Of a stretch of DNA of 64,000 nt, positions 50,350 to 58,871 are shown piece after piece (within the stretch, counting starts at the first letter, position 1; every line of letters starts with the position of its first letter). Source of the DNA: Burkholderia sp. SRS-W-2-2016 (GTDB lineage: Bacteria; Pseudomonadota; Gammaproteobacteria; Burkholderiales; Burkholderiaceae); NCBI RefSeq assembly GCF_001931485.1, contig NZ_MSDV01000022.1, positions 1-64,000 on the forward strand, in the 5' to 3' direction. The notes under the pieces are model-generated. The model searched no databases. It was not told the DNA's origin and was given only the letters and a program-made list of their open reading frames with translations. A program made the translations under genes and the position numbers.

Positions 50350-51813
50350 TCAGCGATGCATACCGGTCGAATTCAATTGGCCGGACACGTGATGAGCGGG
50401 CTCGCCTTCACTCGCTTCGATATCTTCGAGCGAACGGTTGCGTGTTTCGATGCCGAGGAAAAACACCACGCACGCGCCGATCAGCAGCACTGTCGTGGTC
50501 ATCGCGAACACGCCGAGGAAGCCGAGCACCGGATAAACGAGGCCGACCAGAATCGGCGCGCTGACCGAACCGATGCGACCGAACGAAGACGACGAACCGG
50601 TGCCGGTCGTGCGAACCGCAGTCGGGAACACTTCCGGCGTATACGCATAGACGCCCGCGAATGCGCCGTTCATGAAGAACGACAACGCAATGCCCGCGAC
50701 CATGATCTGCATACCGGTGTGCGAAAACGCGAGCGTAATGGCCGCGATACCGCCGAGCGTCATATACGAAGCGACCACCGCTTTACGGCCGATCTTTTCA
50801 TTGAGCCATGCGGCCGAGAAGTAACCGGGAATCTGCGCGCCGTAAATCGCAATCGAATAGCCGAAGCTCTTCGTGATCGTGAGACCTTCCTTGACGAGCA
50901 GACTCGGAATCCACGAGAAGAACGAGTAATAAGCGAAGGCGACCGAGAACCACATCAGCCAGCTGACCGCGGTGGTGCGCGCGAGACGCGGCGACCACAG
51001 CGCGAGTACATTGCGCCACGCACTGCCGCCGGTCTTCGCCGCCGCGACAGCGGTAGCCGCGCCCACCGGGCTAACCGCGCTAACCGGGCTAACCGCGCTA
51101 ACCGCGCTAACCGAGCTCACGGGTGCGAACGCAATGCCCTTCCGCGCGAACCACGCTTCTATCTGACTGACGATGCTATCCGCCTCGGCCGCGCGCCCCT
51201 GGCTTTCGAGCCAACGCGGCGATTCGGGCAAAGTTCTGCGCCACCACAGCAGCATCACGACCGGCAGCGACGTAATGATCGCGAGATAGCGCCAGCCATC
51301 GGCGAAGTTGCGCACCACCGCGAAGCCGAGAATGGAAGAAGTCAGGTAGCCGAACGACATGAAGCCGACCAGCGCACCGCAGAACATCCCGCGATAACGC
51401 CGTGGCACGAATTCGGCGAGGAACGGTGCGATCACCACGGTCTCCGCGCCCGAGCCGAAGCCGGCCACCACACGCAGCGCGAAGAACGTATGCCAGTCCT
51501 GCGCGGTGGCGCTCGCGAGCGATGCGACGCAGTAGATCGCGAGCGCGCTCATCATGATGCGGCGGCGTCCGATCACGTCCGCAAGCACGCCCGACAAAAA
51601 CGCGCCGAAGAAGTAGCCGATGTAAGTACTGCTCGCGACGAGGCCGGTTTCGGCGCTCGTCAGATGCCACAGCTTGCTGACCACCGGCAATAGAAACGCA
51701 AGCGACGACGAATCGAGTCCGTCGAACATGTATCCCAACCCGCCGATCAGCAGGAGTCTGCGATGGAAGCTCGACAGTGGCAGTCTTTCAAGACGGGCGG
51801 CAACGGCGGACAC
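50350..51813 (-). CDS. MFS transporter with in-frame 9-base repeat in its central loop
   Basis: A 487-residue carrier starting at a GTG (SAVAARLERLP) with GAGGAG 8 bases upstream. The first helix reads LLLIGGLGYMFDGLDSSSL and the loop LADVIGRRRIM follows, placing it in the SP/AAHS-like group. Helices 6 and 7 are separated by a cytoplasmic loop that includes a repetitive Ser-Ala-Val / Ser-Pro-Val segment encoded by the tandem repeat at 51065-51118. The C-terminal half contains FGRIGSVSAPILVGLVYP. It lies 35 bases after the gamma-glutamyltransferase-like gene and shares its operon. Confidence 0.87.
   Translation of the reverse strand: MSAVAARLERLPLSSFHRRLLLIGGLGYMFDGLDSSSLAFLLPVVSKLWHLTSAETGLVASSTYIGYFFGAFLSGVLADVIGRRRIMMSALAIYCVASLASATAQDWHTFFALRVVAGFGSGAETVVIAPFLAEFVPRRYRGMFCGALVGFMSFGYLTSSILGFAVVRNFADGWRYLAIITSLPVVMLLWWRRTLPESPRWLESQGRAAEADSIVSQIEAWFARKGIAFAPVSSVSAVSAVSPVSAVSPVGAATAVAAAKTGGSAWRNVLALWSPRLARTTAVSWLMWFSVAFAYYSFFSWIPSLLVKEGLTITKSFGYSIAIYGAQIPGYFSAAWLNEKIGRKAVVASYMTLGGIAAITLAFSHTGMQIMVAGIALSFFMNGAFAGVYAYTPEVFPTAVRTTGTGSSSSFGRIGSVSAPILVGLVYPVLGFLGVFAMTTTVLLIGACVVFFLGIETRNRSLEDIEASEGEPAHHVSGQLNSTGMHR
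51065..51118. repeat. Nine-base tandem repeat inside the MFS gene
   Basis: Six units of the type ACCGSGCTA (three variants) run from 51065 to 51118 inside the 50350-51813 gene. Because the unit is 9 bases, changes in copy number keep the reading frame and only alter the length of the central cytoplasmic loop. Confidence 0.9.
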
Positions 51814-51848
51814 GGCTTGTTCTCCTCTACGATCGACGCGCTGGACGT

Positions 51849-53633
51849 CTATCGTCCGATCGCATAAGCCTGCATCTGACGCGGCGTGGCCGCGCCGCGC
51901 ATCAGGCCATTGCGGATGCCGACCGCGCATACGCGGCCCAGCGCCCACGGTTCGGCGACGGTCAGATCGTGGCCGCGCGCGCGCAATTCGGCGAAAGTAC
52001 TCTCCGGGAAACGCGCTTCGGCGGACATCTTGCCGAGCTGCATCGCGCGCGGATAGAACGAGCCGGGGAAGTGCGCGGTCTGGAACGACGGCGCATCGGC
52101 GGCGGCCTGGAAGTTCATCCCGCCATGCACGTGCTTGAGGAACAGCTGCAGCGACCACTGATCCTGCTGGTCGCCACCGGGCGTGCCAAACGCCGCGTAC
52201 GGCTTGCCGTCGCGCGTGACGAGCGTGGGCGACAGCGTGGTGCGCGGACGGCGGCCCGGGCCGAGCGAGGACGGCAGACCTTCCTCCATCCAGAACATCT
52301 GCGCACGCGTGGTGATGTTAAAACCAAGACCGGGCACCGCCGGCGATGCCTGCAGCCAGCCGCCCGAAGGCGTGGCCGACACCATGTTGCCCCAGCGATC
52401 GACGACGTCGAGATGCACGGTATCGCCGCGCAATTCGGGCAACGGCGCGAACGTCGGTTCGCCCTGGCCGAAGCCGCCCGCCTGCTCACGGCCGGCATTC
52501 GCGACGATGCGCGCGGCGCGCTGTGCGCTGTCGCCGAGCAGACCGGGACGGAATTCGAGCGACGCGCGTTGCGGGTCGATCAGCCGGCGGCGGTCATCGT
52601 TGTACGCATCGCTGAGCAGCACATCCATCGGCACGTGAGAAAAATTCGGGTCGCCGTAGAACACTTCGCGATCGGCAAACGCGAGCTTCGAGCATTCGAT
52701 CACCGTATGGACGAAGTCGGGTCCGAGCGGATCCATCGCGGCGAGATCGAAACCCTTCAGCAGTGCGAGCTGTTGCAGGAACATCGGTCCCTGGCCCCAC
52801 GGCCCCGTCTTGTGCACTCGCAGGCCCGCGTAGTCATACGACACCGGGTCTTCGTAAGTCGGCTCCCAACGCGCCAGATCGCCCGCATCGAGCAGGCCGT
52901 GATTGCGCTGGCCGGACGTATCGAGCACCGCGGTCGAGCGGAAGTACTGATCGATCGCATCGGCGACGAAGCCGCGATAAAACGCGGCGTGCGCGCGTTC
53001 GCACTGTTCGGCGCGGTCGCTGCGGGTATTCGCTTCGCGCAGGATGCGCTTGTAGGTTTCGGCGATCGCGGGATTGGCGAACAGATGGTTCGGCTTCGGC
53101 GCTTCGCCATTGCGCAGCCATTGTTCAGCGGAGGTCGTCCATTCGGTGCGGAAAAAGTCCTGAATCGCGAGGATCGACGACGCCATGCGCGGCAGCACCG
53201 GATAGCCGTTTTCCGCGTAGCCGATCGCGTAGCTGAGCACGTCTTCCAGTTGCAACTGGCCGTAGTCGCGCAGCAAGGTCATCCAGCCGCCGAAGGCGCC
53301 CGGCACGACCGCGGGCAGCAGACCGGTGCCCGGGACGACATCGAGCCCCATCTTGCGCATCCGCTCGATGGTCATCGCGGCGGGCGTCACGCCTTGTCCG
53401 CACAGCACCCGCACCCGGTCCTCGCGCGCGCTATAGAACACGACAGGCAACTCGCCGCCGGGACCATTCAGATGCGGCTCGACGATCTGCAGCACGAAGC
53501 CGGCGGCAGCGGCGGCATCGAACGCGTTACCGCCTTTTTCGAGGACGGCCATCGCCGACGCGCTCGCTAGCCAGTGCGTCGAGGCCACCATGCCGAATGT
53601 GCCGATCAGTTCCGGGCGGGTAGTAAATGACAT
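51849..53633 (-). CDS. Gamma-glutamyltransferase-like Ntn hydrolase
   Basis: A 594-residue protein with the GGT/cephalosporin-acylase fold: early MVASTHWLASASAMAVLEKG and EPHLNGPGGELPVVFY, and a processing site/nucleophile Thr in GDTVHLDVVDRWGN, followed by VSATPSGGW. The catalytic Thr would start the small subunit after self-cleavage. No signal peptide is visible, so unlike classical periplasmic GGT it may act in the cytoplasm. The operon with two MFS genes and a GAF protein suggests hydrolysis of a gamma-glutamyl or related acylated compound taken up from outside. Confidence 0.87.
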   Translation of the reverse strand: MSFTTRPELIGTFGMVASTHWLASASAMAVLEKGGNAFDAAAAAGFVLQIVEPHLNGPGGELPVVFYSAREDRVRVLCGQGVTPAAMTIERMRKMGLDVVPGTGLLPAVVPGAFGGWMTLLRDYGQLQLEDVLSYAIGYAENGYPVLPRMASSILAIQDFFRTEWTTSAEQWLRNGEAPKPNHLFANPAIAETYKRILREANTRSDRAEQCERAHAAFYRGFVADAIDQYFRSTAVLDTSGQRNHGLLDAGDLARWEPTYEDPVSYDYAGLRVHKTGPWGQGPMFLQQLALLKGFDLAAMDPLGPDFVHTVIECSKLAFADREVFYGDPNFSHVPMDVLLSDAYNDDRRRLIDPQRASLEFRPGLLGDSAQRAARIVANAGREQAGGFGQGEPTFAPLPELRGDTVHLDVVDRWGNMVSATPSGGWLQASPAVPGLGFNITTRAQMFWMEEGLPSSLGPGRRPRTTLSPTLVTRDGKPYAAFGTPGGDQQDQWSLQLFLKHVHGGMNFQAAADAPSFQTAHFPGSFYPRAMQLGKMSAEARFPESTFAELRARGHDLTVAEPWALGRVCAVGIRNGLMRGAATPRQMQAYAIGR

Positions 53634-53652
53634 TGCGACTCCGTTCTGCAAT

Positions 53653-53675
53653 TGAACCAATATATAAATGGTTCA
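53653..53675. promoter_or_regulatory. GntR operator 1 (TGAACCA...TGGTTCA)
   Basis: TGAACCA (53653-53659) and TGGTTCA (53669-53675) are exact inverted repeats with a 9-base spacer. They lie 20 bases from the gamma-glutamyltransferase-like start. Confidence 0.75.
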
Positions 53676-53762
53676 CTCAAACCGAAAGTCTATGGCCAAC
53701 GTCATGGGATTACACCGGGGGTTAACCCGTTGCTCCAGCATTACAAATAACCTGCTATTGTT

Positions 53763-53784
53763 TGAACCAATTTCTAATGGTTCA
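53763..53784. promoter_or_regulatory. GntR operator 2 (TGAACCA...TGGTTCA)
   Basis: The same 7-base inverted repeat with an 8-base spacer, 10 bases before the ATG of the regulator gene. Two sites in one divergent region suggest cooperative or looped repression of both sides. Confidence 0.75.
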
Positions 53785-53793
53785 GAGACGGGT

Positions 53794-54471
53794 ATGAACG
53801 CACAGATACTGAATGCGCTGCTCAGCTACATTGACGAGCATCAGTTGAAGGACGGCGACACGCTGCCGGCCGAACGGAAGCTAGCCGAGGAGCTGAGCGT
53901 CAGCCGCCGCGAGTTGCGGCTGGTGCTCGCTTCTCTCGAGGCATCTGGGCGGGTGTGGCGAGGCGTCGGCCGCGGCACCTATCTGGGCGCGCGGCCGACG
54001 AAGTTCGAGCCGTCGTTGCGGGGCTTGCGCGCGCGCACCAGCCCGGCGGACATCGCCGAAATGCGCCTTCTGTTCGAGCCCGCGCTAGCGGCGCTTGCCG
54101 CGACGAAGGCGACCGGCGACGATCTGCAGGAGTTGGAGAAGTGCGCGCGGAAAAACGCAGCCGCGAAAAATGACGACGAATGGCAACAATGGGATCATCG
54201 TTTCCATCTGTTGATCAGCCAGGCGACGCGTAACCCGGCGCTCATCGCGTTGATGGAGGTGATCAACGGCATGCGTGTCAAACCCGACCTGCGCGAAAAA
54301 ACCGTCGCACAAGACACGCGGCAGTTTTTTGCGCAACAGCATCAGGCCATCGTCAATGCACTCAAGGCGCGCGATGCGGACGCTGCCGCGCGGTGTGTAC
54401 GCGAGCATTTGCTGAGCGTGCAGGGGTATTCGTCGGCAAAGCCGAATGAAAAGGCAGTGCGCGAGATCTGA
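53794..54471 (+). CDS. GntR-family regulator (FadR/FCD type)
   Basis: A 225-residue regulator. The winged HTH is about residues 1-70 (LLSYIDEHQLKDGDTLPAER, KLAEELSVSRRELRLVLASL). The C-terminal FCD domain starts near 90 with IAEMRLLFEPALAALAA and includes the metal ligands in WDHRFHLLIS and QQHQAIVNAL. The start MNAQILNALL is chosen; the upstream frame runs through the operators. It is divergent from the gamma-glutamyltransferase-like operon and should control it and itself. Confidence 0.88.
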   Translation: MNAQILNALLSYIDEHQLKDGDTLPAERKLAEELSVSRRELRLVLASLEASGRVWRGVGRGTYLGARPTKFEPSLRGLRARTSPADIAEMRLLFEPALAALAATKATGDDLQELEKCARKNAAAKNDDEWQQWDHRFHLLISQATRNPALIALMEVINGMRVKPDLREKTVAQDTRQFFAQQHQAIVNALKARDADAAARCVREHLLSVQGYSSAKPNEKAVREI

Positions 54472-54558
54472 GGCTTCGACCTCATCCAAATCGATCGTTC
54501 GATCCGCATCGTGTGCGGTCGATCACACTTCGCGGCACTGCGGCTCATCGAGGCGGAC

Positions 54559-54897
54559 TCAAATCATGAAATGCTCCAGTTCCGGGCGACTCTTAAGCCA
54601 AAGGCCAAAATCGCGCATGACCTCGACGACAGGTTTCAACCGCTGACCATCCTCGGTAAGCCGGTACTCCACTTTGACGGGGACTTCGGCGAACACGGTT
54701 CGCTGAACCAGACCCACCTGCTCCAAGGCACGCAAATCAAGCGTCAACATACGCTGGGATATTCCCGGGACGTCCCTGCGCAGATCATTAAACCGCTTCG
54801 GCCCGTCAAGCAGGTACGACACGAGCAGTAGGCGCCAGCGACCACCCAGCAAGCGCATTGCCTCTTCGACCGAACATCCAGTTGCACTTCTCTTCAT
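54559..54897 (-). CDS. HxlR-family transcriptional regulator
   Basis: A 112-residue winged HTH: CSVEEAMRLLGGRWRLLLVS start with the conserved Cys, FNDLRRDVPGISQRMLTLDL recognition region and EYRLTEDGQRLKPVV wing. HxlR regulators often respond to aldehydes, quinones or oxidants through that cysteine. It is divergent from the GST gene, whose promoter region has an imperfect palindrome that may be its site. Confidence 0.88.
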   Translation of the reverse strand: MKRSATGCSVEEAMRLLGGRWRLLLVSYLLDGPKRFNDLRRDVPGISQRMLTLDLRALEQVGLVQRTVFAEVPVKVEYRLTEDGQRLKPVVEVMRDFGLWLKSRPELEHFMI

Positions 54898-54909
54898 CGT
54901 TTTCCCGGG

Positions 54910-54930
54910 TAAGTATATTTTTTGTACCTA
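54910..54930. promoter_or_regulatory. Possible HxlR operator
   Basis: TAAGTATA (54910-54917) and TGTACCTA (54923-54930) form an imperfect inverted repeat (6 of 8 pairs) with a 5-base spacer, just upstream of the HxlR start and in the divergent region to the GST. GTAC/GTAT half-sites are common for this family. Confidence 0.4.
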
Positions 54931-55033
54931 TATCACAAACTTCTGCCTTCTTCTCTTTTTATCCTTGGTGCGCGATATTAGCTGCCACGCCATATCGGCG
55001 GCGACATACCGTTTCGATCATGAGGAAAAATGC

Positions 55034-55669
55034 ATGAAGCTATATCACGCACCCGGCAGTTGCTCGCAGGCGATTTGCATCGTCTTGCAGGAAGCCGGAT
55101 TGAGTGCGGACATCATTAAAGTCGATGCCCGCAAGCATTTGCTGGAGGACGGAACCAGCTACTACGACCTTGCCGAGTTGGGCTACGTGCCCCTCCTGCA
55201 ACTAGAGAACGGCACGGTTCTGCGCGAAGGACCGGTCATCGCGCAATATCTTGCGGACCAGCGCCCCGAAACAGGATTGGCGCCCGCGTACGGCACGATG
55301 GAACGCTATCGACTGCTCGAATGGCTTAACTTTCTGACGTCTGAAATTCATAAAGGCTTCATTCCACTTCTCTATGCCGTCGCAGCCGGAAAGTGGATCG
55401 AGACTGCCAGACCAAAGCTCGAACGCAGATACGAATGGATTAATCAACAGCTATCCGGCAAGCAGTTTCTGATGGGAGACATTTTCACCATCGCCGATGC
55501 CTATCTATTCGCGCTGACGGGGTGGGGTAAGGCTGCATGGATGAAGTCTGTCTACAACGCGAATATTGACTTCAGTTCGTACCGTCATCTTCAGGCATGG
55601 TACGAACATGTCTGTAATAGACCGGCGGTGCAGCGTGTTCTGAGTGAAGAAAGATCTTTAGGCAGTTGA
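55034..55669 (+). CDS. Glutathione S-transferase, beta-class-like
   Basis: A 211-residue GST. The N-terminal thioredoxin domain starts MKLYHAPGSCSQAICIV with C10, which in beta-class enzymes is the glutathione-reactive cysteine. The cis-Pro loop GYVPLLQL and LREGPVIAQYLA bind glutathione. The C-terminal helical domain ends in ARPAVQ-like NRPAVQRVL. A GAGGA site precedes the ATG. Together with the HxlR regulator it is probably an electrophile/quinone stress gene, which would fit the hydroquinone operon nearby. Confidence 0.89.
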   Translation: MKLYHAPGSCSQAICIVLQEAGLSADIIKVDARKHLLEDGTSYYDLAELGYVPLLQLENGTVLREGPVIAQYLADQRPETGLAPAYGTMERYRLLEWLNFLTSEIHKGFIPLLYAVAAGKWIETARPKLERRYEWINQQLSGKQFLMGDIFTIADAYLFALTGWGKAAWMKSVYNANIDFSSYRHLQAWYEHVCNRPAVQRVLSEERSLGS

Positions 55670-55770
55670 AGCACTATGAAGCGAATTCGGGCGCGTATCG
55701 CGGCCGTGTGCGTCCAGCCATGCTCAAAGAAAATTGAACACGTTCACCGCCCAACAAAATCAACATCCCC

Positions 55771-57123
55771 TCATTTCCCAACCCCAACTTCAACCGTCCA
55801 CCGCCCGACCCATGCAACTGCCGCTCCAATAGCAAGCCACAACGCTCCCCCAACAATTCCCTTTGTACCGCTTGCGACCAGCAACAACACTGTCATACCC
55901 AACGCTAATGGCAACAGTACATGGGGCAGCGGCGTCCTGAATGCCGGCGAAGCGCTTTTAGTTGTCCGCAGTTTCATCAGCACGAGCAGCGGCGGCACGA
56001 AATGCAGCACATAAAGAAAGCCACCGATCGACGTCGCACTCGCCGACGAGCCGAATAGCGCCATCAGTATCAACATGCCCCCGCTCACCAGCACGGCGAC
56101 CTGGGGCGTGCCGGTTTTCGGATGCACGTACGCGAGTGGAGACGGCAACAGACCGTCGCGCGCCATTGCGAAACTGATCCGCGATGTGACGACCAGCACC
56201 GCGTTTGCGGTCGCGGCGGTCGTCACCACCGCAATCACCGCAACCAGACGGCCGCCCCGATCCCCAAGGAAATGCTGCGCGGCCTCGCTGAGCGGCGCCG
56301 GGGAAGCGCCCAGCGTGTACCAGTCAACGGTTCCCAAAGCAGTAAATGCAACCAGCAGATAGATGCCGAGCACGATCGCGAGCGTGATCAGGATTGCGCG
56401 CGGCAGGTTCTTCTCCGGCCGCTCGATTTCTTCTCCCGCAGCCGCAACCATATCGAAGCCGCCAAACGCGAGAAAAGCAATCAGAGCGCCCGACAGGATC
56501 CCCGTGACGCCATGCGGCGCCCACGGGCTGAAGCGGGTGAGTTCAATCGCATGCGCTCCGGCCATCGCAAAGCCAAGCAGGCCAACTATCGCGAGGCCAA
56601 TAACCAGCACCTGAACCTTGCCCGCTATTTCGACCCCGCGTGCGTTGATCAGTATGCACGCCAGCACGAGCGCAACCGCGGACCAAACTTGCGGCACGCC
56701 CGTCAGCGCATTCAGGTACCCGCCGAACCCGAGCGTCACATACCCGCTCACGAACACGTACGAGCCCCAGAATACCCATCCCATCAGAAAGCCCCAGCGG
56801 CTTCCGAGTACCTGACGCACGAATGCATAGCCGCCTCCAGCGTGCGGAAACCGGCAGGCCAACTCCGCGTAAGGCAGTGCGATCACCAGCGATGCGACGA
56901 ATGCGAGAGCAAACGACAGCAGCGCAGCCGGCCCTGCCAGCGCGGCCGTCTGGCCGACGAGAACGAAAATGCCGCCTCCGATCGTTCCACCGACTCCCAC
57001 CGCCACCGCGCCGCGCAAGCCCAATGAGCGCCGCAATTGCACGCGTGCCGTCTTCCGGGTATTCGCGCTCATGACCGCGATCCCGTCGCGTTTTGTCGAT
57101 TGTTTTGTCGATTGCAGACGCAT
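55771..57123 (-). CDS. APC-family amino acid permease
   Basis: About 450 residues and 12 helices. The APC core GVGGTIGGGIFVLVGQTAAL lies in helix 1, and FAFVRQVLGSRWGFLMGW-type text follows helix 2. Start alternatives: M1 after an AGGGG site, or the ATG at 57072 (MSANTRK). Substrate is an amino acid or polyamine; it cannot be narrowed from sequence. It stands alone between the GST and an AraC regulator. Confidence 0.87.
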   Translation of the reverse strand: MRLQSTKQSTKRDGIAVMSANTRKTARVQLRRSLGLRGAVAVGVGGTIGGGIFVLVGQTAALAGPAALLSFALAFVASLVIALPYAELACRFPHAGGGYAFVRQVLGSRWGFLMGWVFWGSYVFVSGYVTLGFGGYLNALTGVPQVWSAVALVLACILINARGVEIAGKVQVLVIGLAIVGLLGFAMAGAHAIELTRFSPWAPHGVTGILSGALIAFLAFGGFDMVAAAGEEIERPEKNLPRAILITLAIVLGIYLLVAFTALGTVDWYTLGASPAPLSEAAQHFLGDRGGRLVAVIAVVTTAATANAVLVVTSRISFAMARDGLLPSPLAYVHPKTGTPQVAVLVSGGMLILMALFGSSASATSIGGFLYVLHFVPPLLVLMKLRTTKSASPAFRTPLPHVLLPLALGMTVLLLVASGTKGIVGGALWLAIGAAVAWVGRWTVEVGVGK

Positions 57124-57290
57124 TGCCCCTGCGACCGCTGCGAGGACGTAATGAGTCGATCAGAAAAGGGGCGAGCGACGGGGCGCTCGCAGACGAATAC
57201 GGCCATGGCGACTTCCAGATTGATTCGAAAGCCCCATTGTTCAGAGAGTTGCGGCCGGCGTATTGGCAAAAATTGCAGCGCCGCGCGCCT

Positions 57291-58133
57291 TCAGTGCCGG
57301 CGCCCGTCAGCAGCGGCTGCCGCGAACTGCTGCGGTGTGATGCCATAACAGCGCTTGAAGTTTTTGGTCAGCGCGCTCTGGTCATAAAACCCGGTCAGCG
57401 CGGCCACGTGCGCGATCGGCAGTCCCTGCGCGAGGTAATGGCGTGCGTTCGTGAGTCTCACCTGCGTGAGATACAGGTGCGGCGTCAAGCCGAGGCAGCG
57501 TTTGAAAAGACCAATGAGCTGGAACGGAGTCAGGCCGACCGCGGCACTCAGGTCCTCCAGCAGCAGTTCATCGGCGTATCGATCGTTGACCAGATCGGTT
57601 ACGACGCGCAGCAGCGCCTTGTCGCGCGGCGCCGGCTCGATGCGCCCGCCGCCGCAGCCATGGCGTTCGTAAAGCTGGCCGAACGTGGAGAAAAGCAGTT
57701 CGCGCTCACGAAAAACATCCTTCCCGTCCTCGAGGGAAACGTGCAGCTTCAGAAAGGAGGCGATGAGATCCGGGTCGTCGAAGAGGTTTCGTATGAAGTA
57801 CGGCGACTCCTCGATTCCGAGGCCATCCGTGACGGTAGCGATCGCCGATTCGGCAAGATAGAGCGACCGATACCGCCAACGCTCGCTCCATCCCATCCAT
57901 CCCGAGTGGGCCTCTGCCGGATTGAAGACGAGCAGCGTGGAAGTCCGCGCTTCATCGGTCACGCCGCGGCTTTTGAAAACCGAGCCGCCCGACTCCGTAA
58001 TCGCAATGACGAACCCATCGTGCGTGTGGGGCGCGTATTGCTGAGTCGTGAAATCGGCCCGCATCAGGCTCAGGCCCGGCGTGCGCGCGTGCCACCAAAA
58101 GTGAGCCTGGTTTGCTGAATCGTTGCGGGCCAC
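57291..58133 (-). CDS. AraC-family transcriptional regulator
   Basis: A 280-residue regulator with an N-terminal AraC_binding cupin-like domain (HTHDGFVIAITESGG) and C-terminal double HTH (ELLLEDLSAAVGLTPFQLIG, then IAHVAALTGFYDQSALTKNF and KRCYGITP). It follows the Rieske ferredoxin gene on the same strand with an 88-base gap. It may control the hydroquinone operon, or the APC permease on its other side. Confidence 0.86.
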   Translation of the reverse strand: MARNDSANQAHFWWHARTPGLSLMRADFTTQQYAPHTHDGFVIAITESGGSVFKSRGVTDEARTSTLLVFNPAEAHSGWMGWSERWRYRSLYLAESAIATVTDGLGIEESPYFIRNLFDDPDLIASFLKLHVSLEDGKDVFRERELLFSTFGQLYERHGCGGGRIEPAPRDKALLRVVTDLVNDRYADELLLEDLSAAVGLTPFQLIGLFKRCLGLTPHLYLTQVRLTNARHYLAQGLPIAHVAALTGFYDQSALTKNFKRCYGITPQQFAAAAADGRRH

Positions 58134-58221
58134 GGAGAAGTATCGGAAGCGCTAGGAGAGAGTATTGGACGCTGGAACTCCAGCATCGAACCGCTATTGT
58201 AGCCCCGGGCCAGCCGCTCGC

Positions 58222-58554
58222 TCACCGATCCAGTACCACGCGCGTGCCCGCCTCCACCCGCACCCGAACCACATCCAACCCGGCCCCCATACAAGGCCCA
58301 TCGATACAGTGCCCATCCTCGAACCGGAACAACGCGCTGTGATGCGCGCACATCAGCACCTGCGAGCGGTAGCACATCACATCGCCCGGCTCGAAATCGA
58401 GCGGCACCGAAAAATGCGGACAGCGGTTCGCATACGCCCACACCTGCCCGCCGCGCCGCACGATCACCACCGACCCGCCGGCCTCGGGCGCATCGACCAC
58501 GCGCGCGCCGCCGTCGGGCACGTCATCGACCGCACATAGCGCCGTCGCGTTCAT
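58222..58554 (-). CDS. Rieske [2Fe-2S] ferredoxin
   Basis: A 110-residue stand-alone Rieske domain. Ligands: C-x-H in NRCPHFSVP and C-x2-H in LMCAHHSALF. It resembles the ferredoxins of aromatic dioxygenase systems, but no Rieske terminal oxygenase is in this operon. A role in keeping the iron of the intradiol or hydroquinone dioxygenase in the right oxidation state is possible (inference). It lies 3 bases after the YCII gene. Confidence 0.86.
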   Translation of the reverse strand: MNATALCAVDDVPDGGARVVDAPEAGGSVVIVRRGGQVWAYANRCPHFSVPLDFEPGDVMCYRSQVLMCAHHSALFRFEDGHCIDGPCMGAGLDVVRVRVEAGTRVVLDR

Positions 58555-58557
58555 CGC

Positions 58558-58869
58558 TCACACTCTCCGCTCGGGGTTGCCGAGACTCCAGTCCCACGGC
58601 CGGATCTCGACGCGGTCGAACAGACCCGCCTGCATATACGGGTCGTGGCTCATGAACTCCATCACGTCGTCGATCCGCTCCGCTTCGACGACCAGCAACG
58701 TGCCGTTCATCGCATCGCATTGCGGCGCCAGCGTCGGACCGCCGAGGCGCACGAACACGCCGCGATGCGAGTCGCCGCGCAGCCACGTCCGATGCACCGG
58801 CCGCACCCGTTCGCGCACGTCGCGCATGCCGGGTTTATCGGTGGCGAAGACCGCGAAATAACGTCCCAT
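58558..58869 (-). CDS. YCII-domain protein
   Basis: A 103-residue alpha/beta-barrel protein: MGRYFAVFATDKPGM, a conserved histidine-containing VRPVHRTWLR segment, GGPTLAPQ, and a VMEFMSHDPYMQAGLFD motif ending in the typical PW. YCII proteins include 5-chloro-muconolactone dehalogenase-like and other ring-cleavage accessory enzymes. It lies 2 bases after the intradiol dioxygenase, so a lactone- or muconate-handling role in this operon is reasonable. Confidence 0.84.
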   Translation of the reverse strand: MGRYFAVFATDKPGMRDVRERVRPVHRTWLRGDSHRGVFVRLGGPTLAPQCDAMNGTLLVVEAERIDDVMEFMSHDPYMQAGLFDRVEIRPWDWSLGNPERRV

Positions 58870-58871
58870 CG

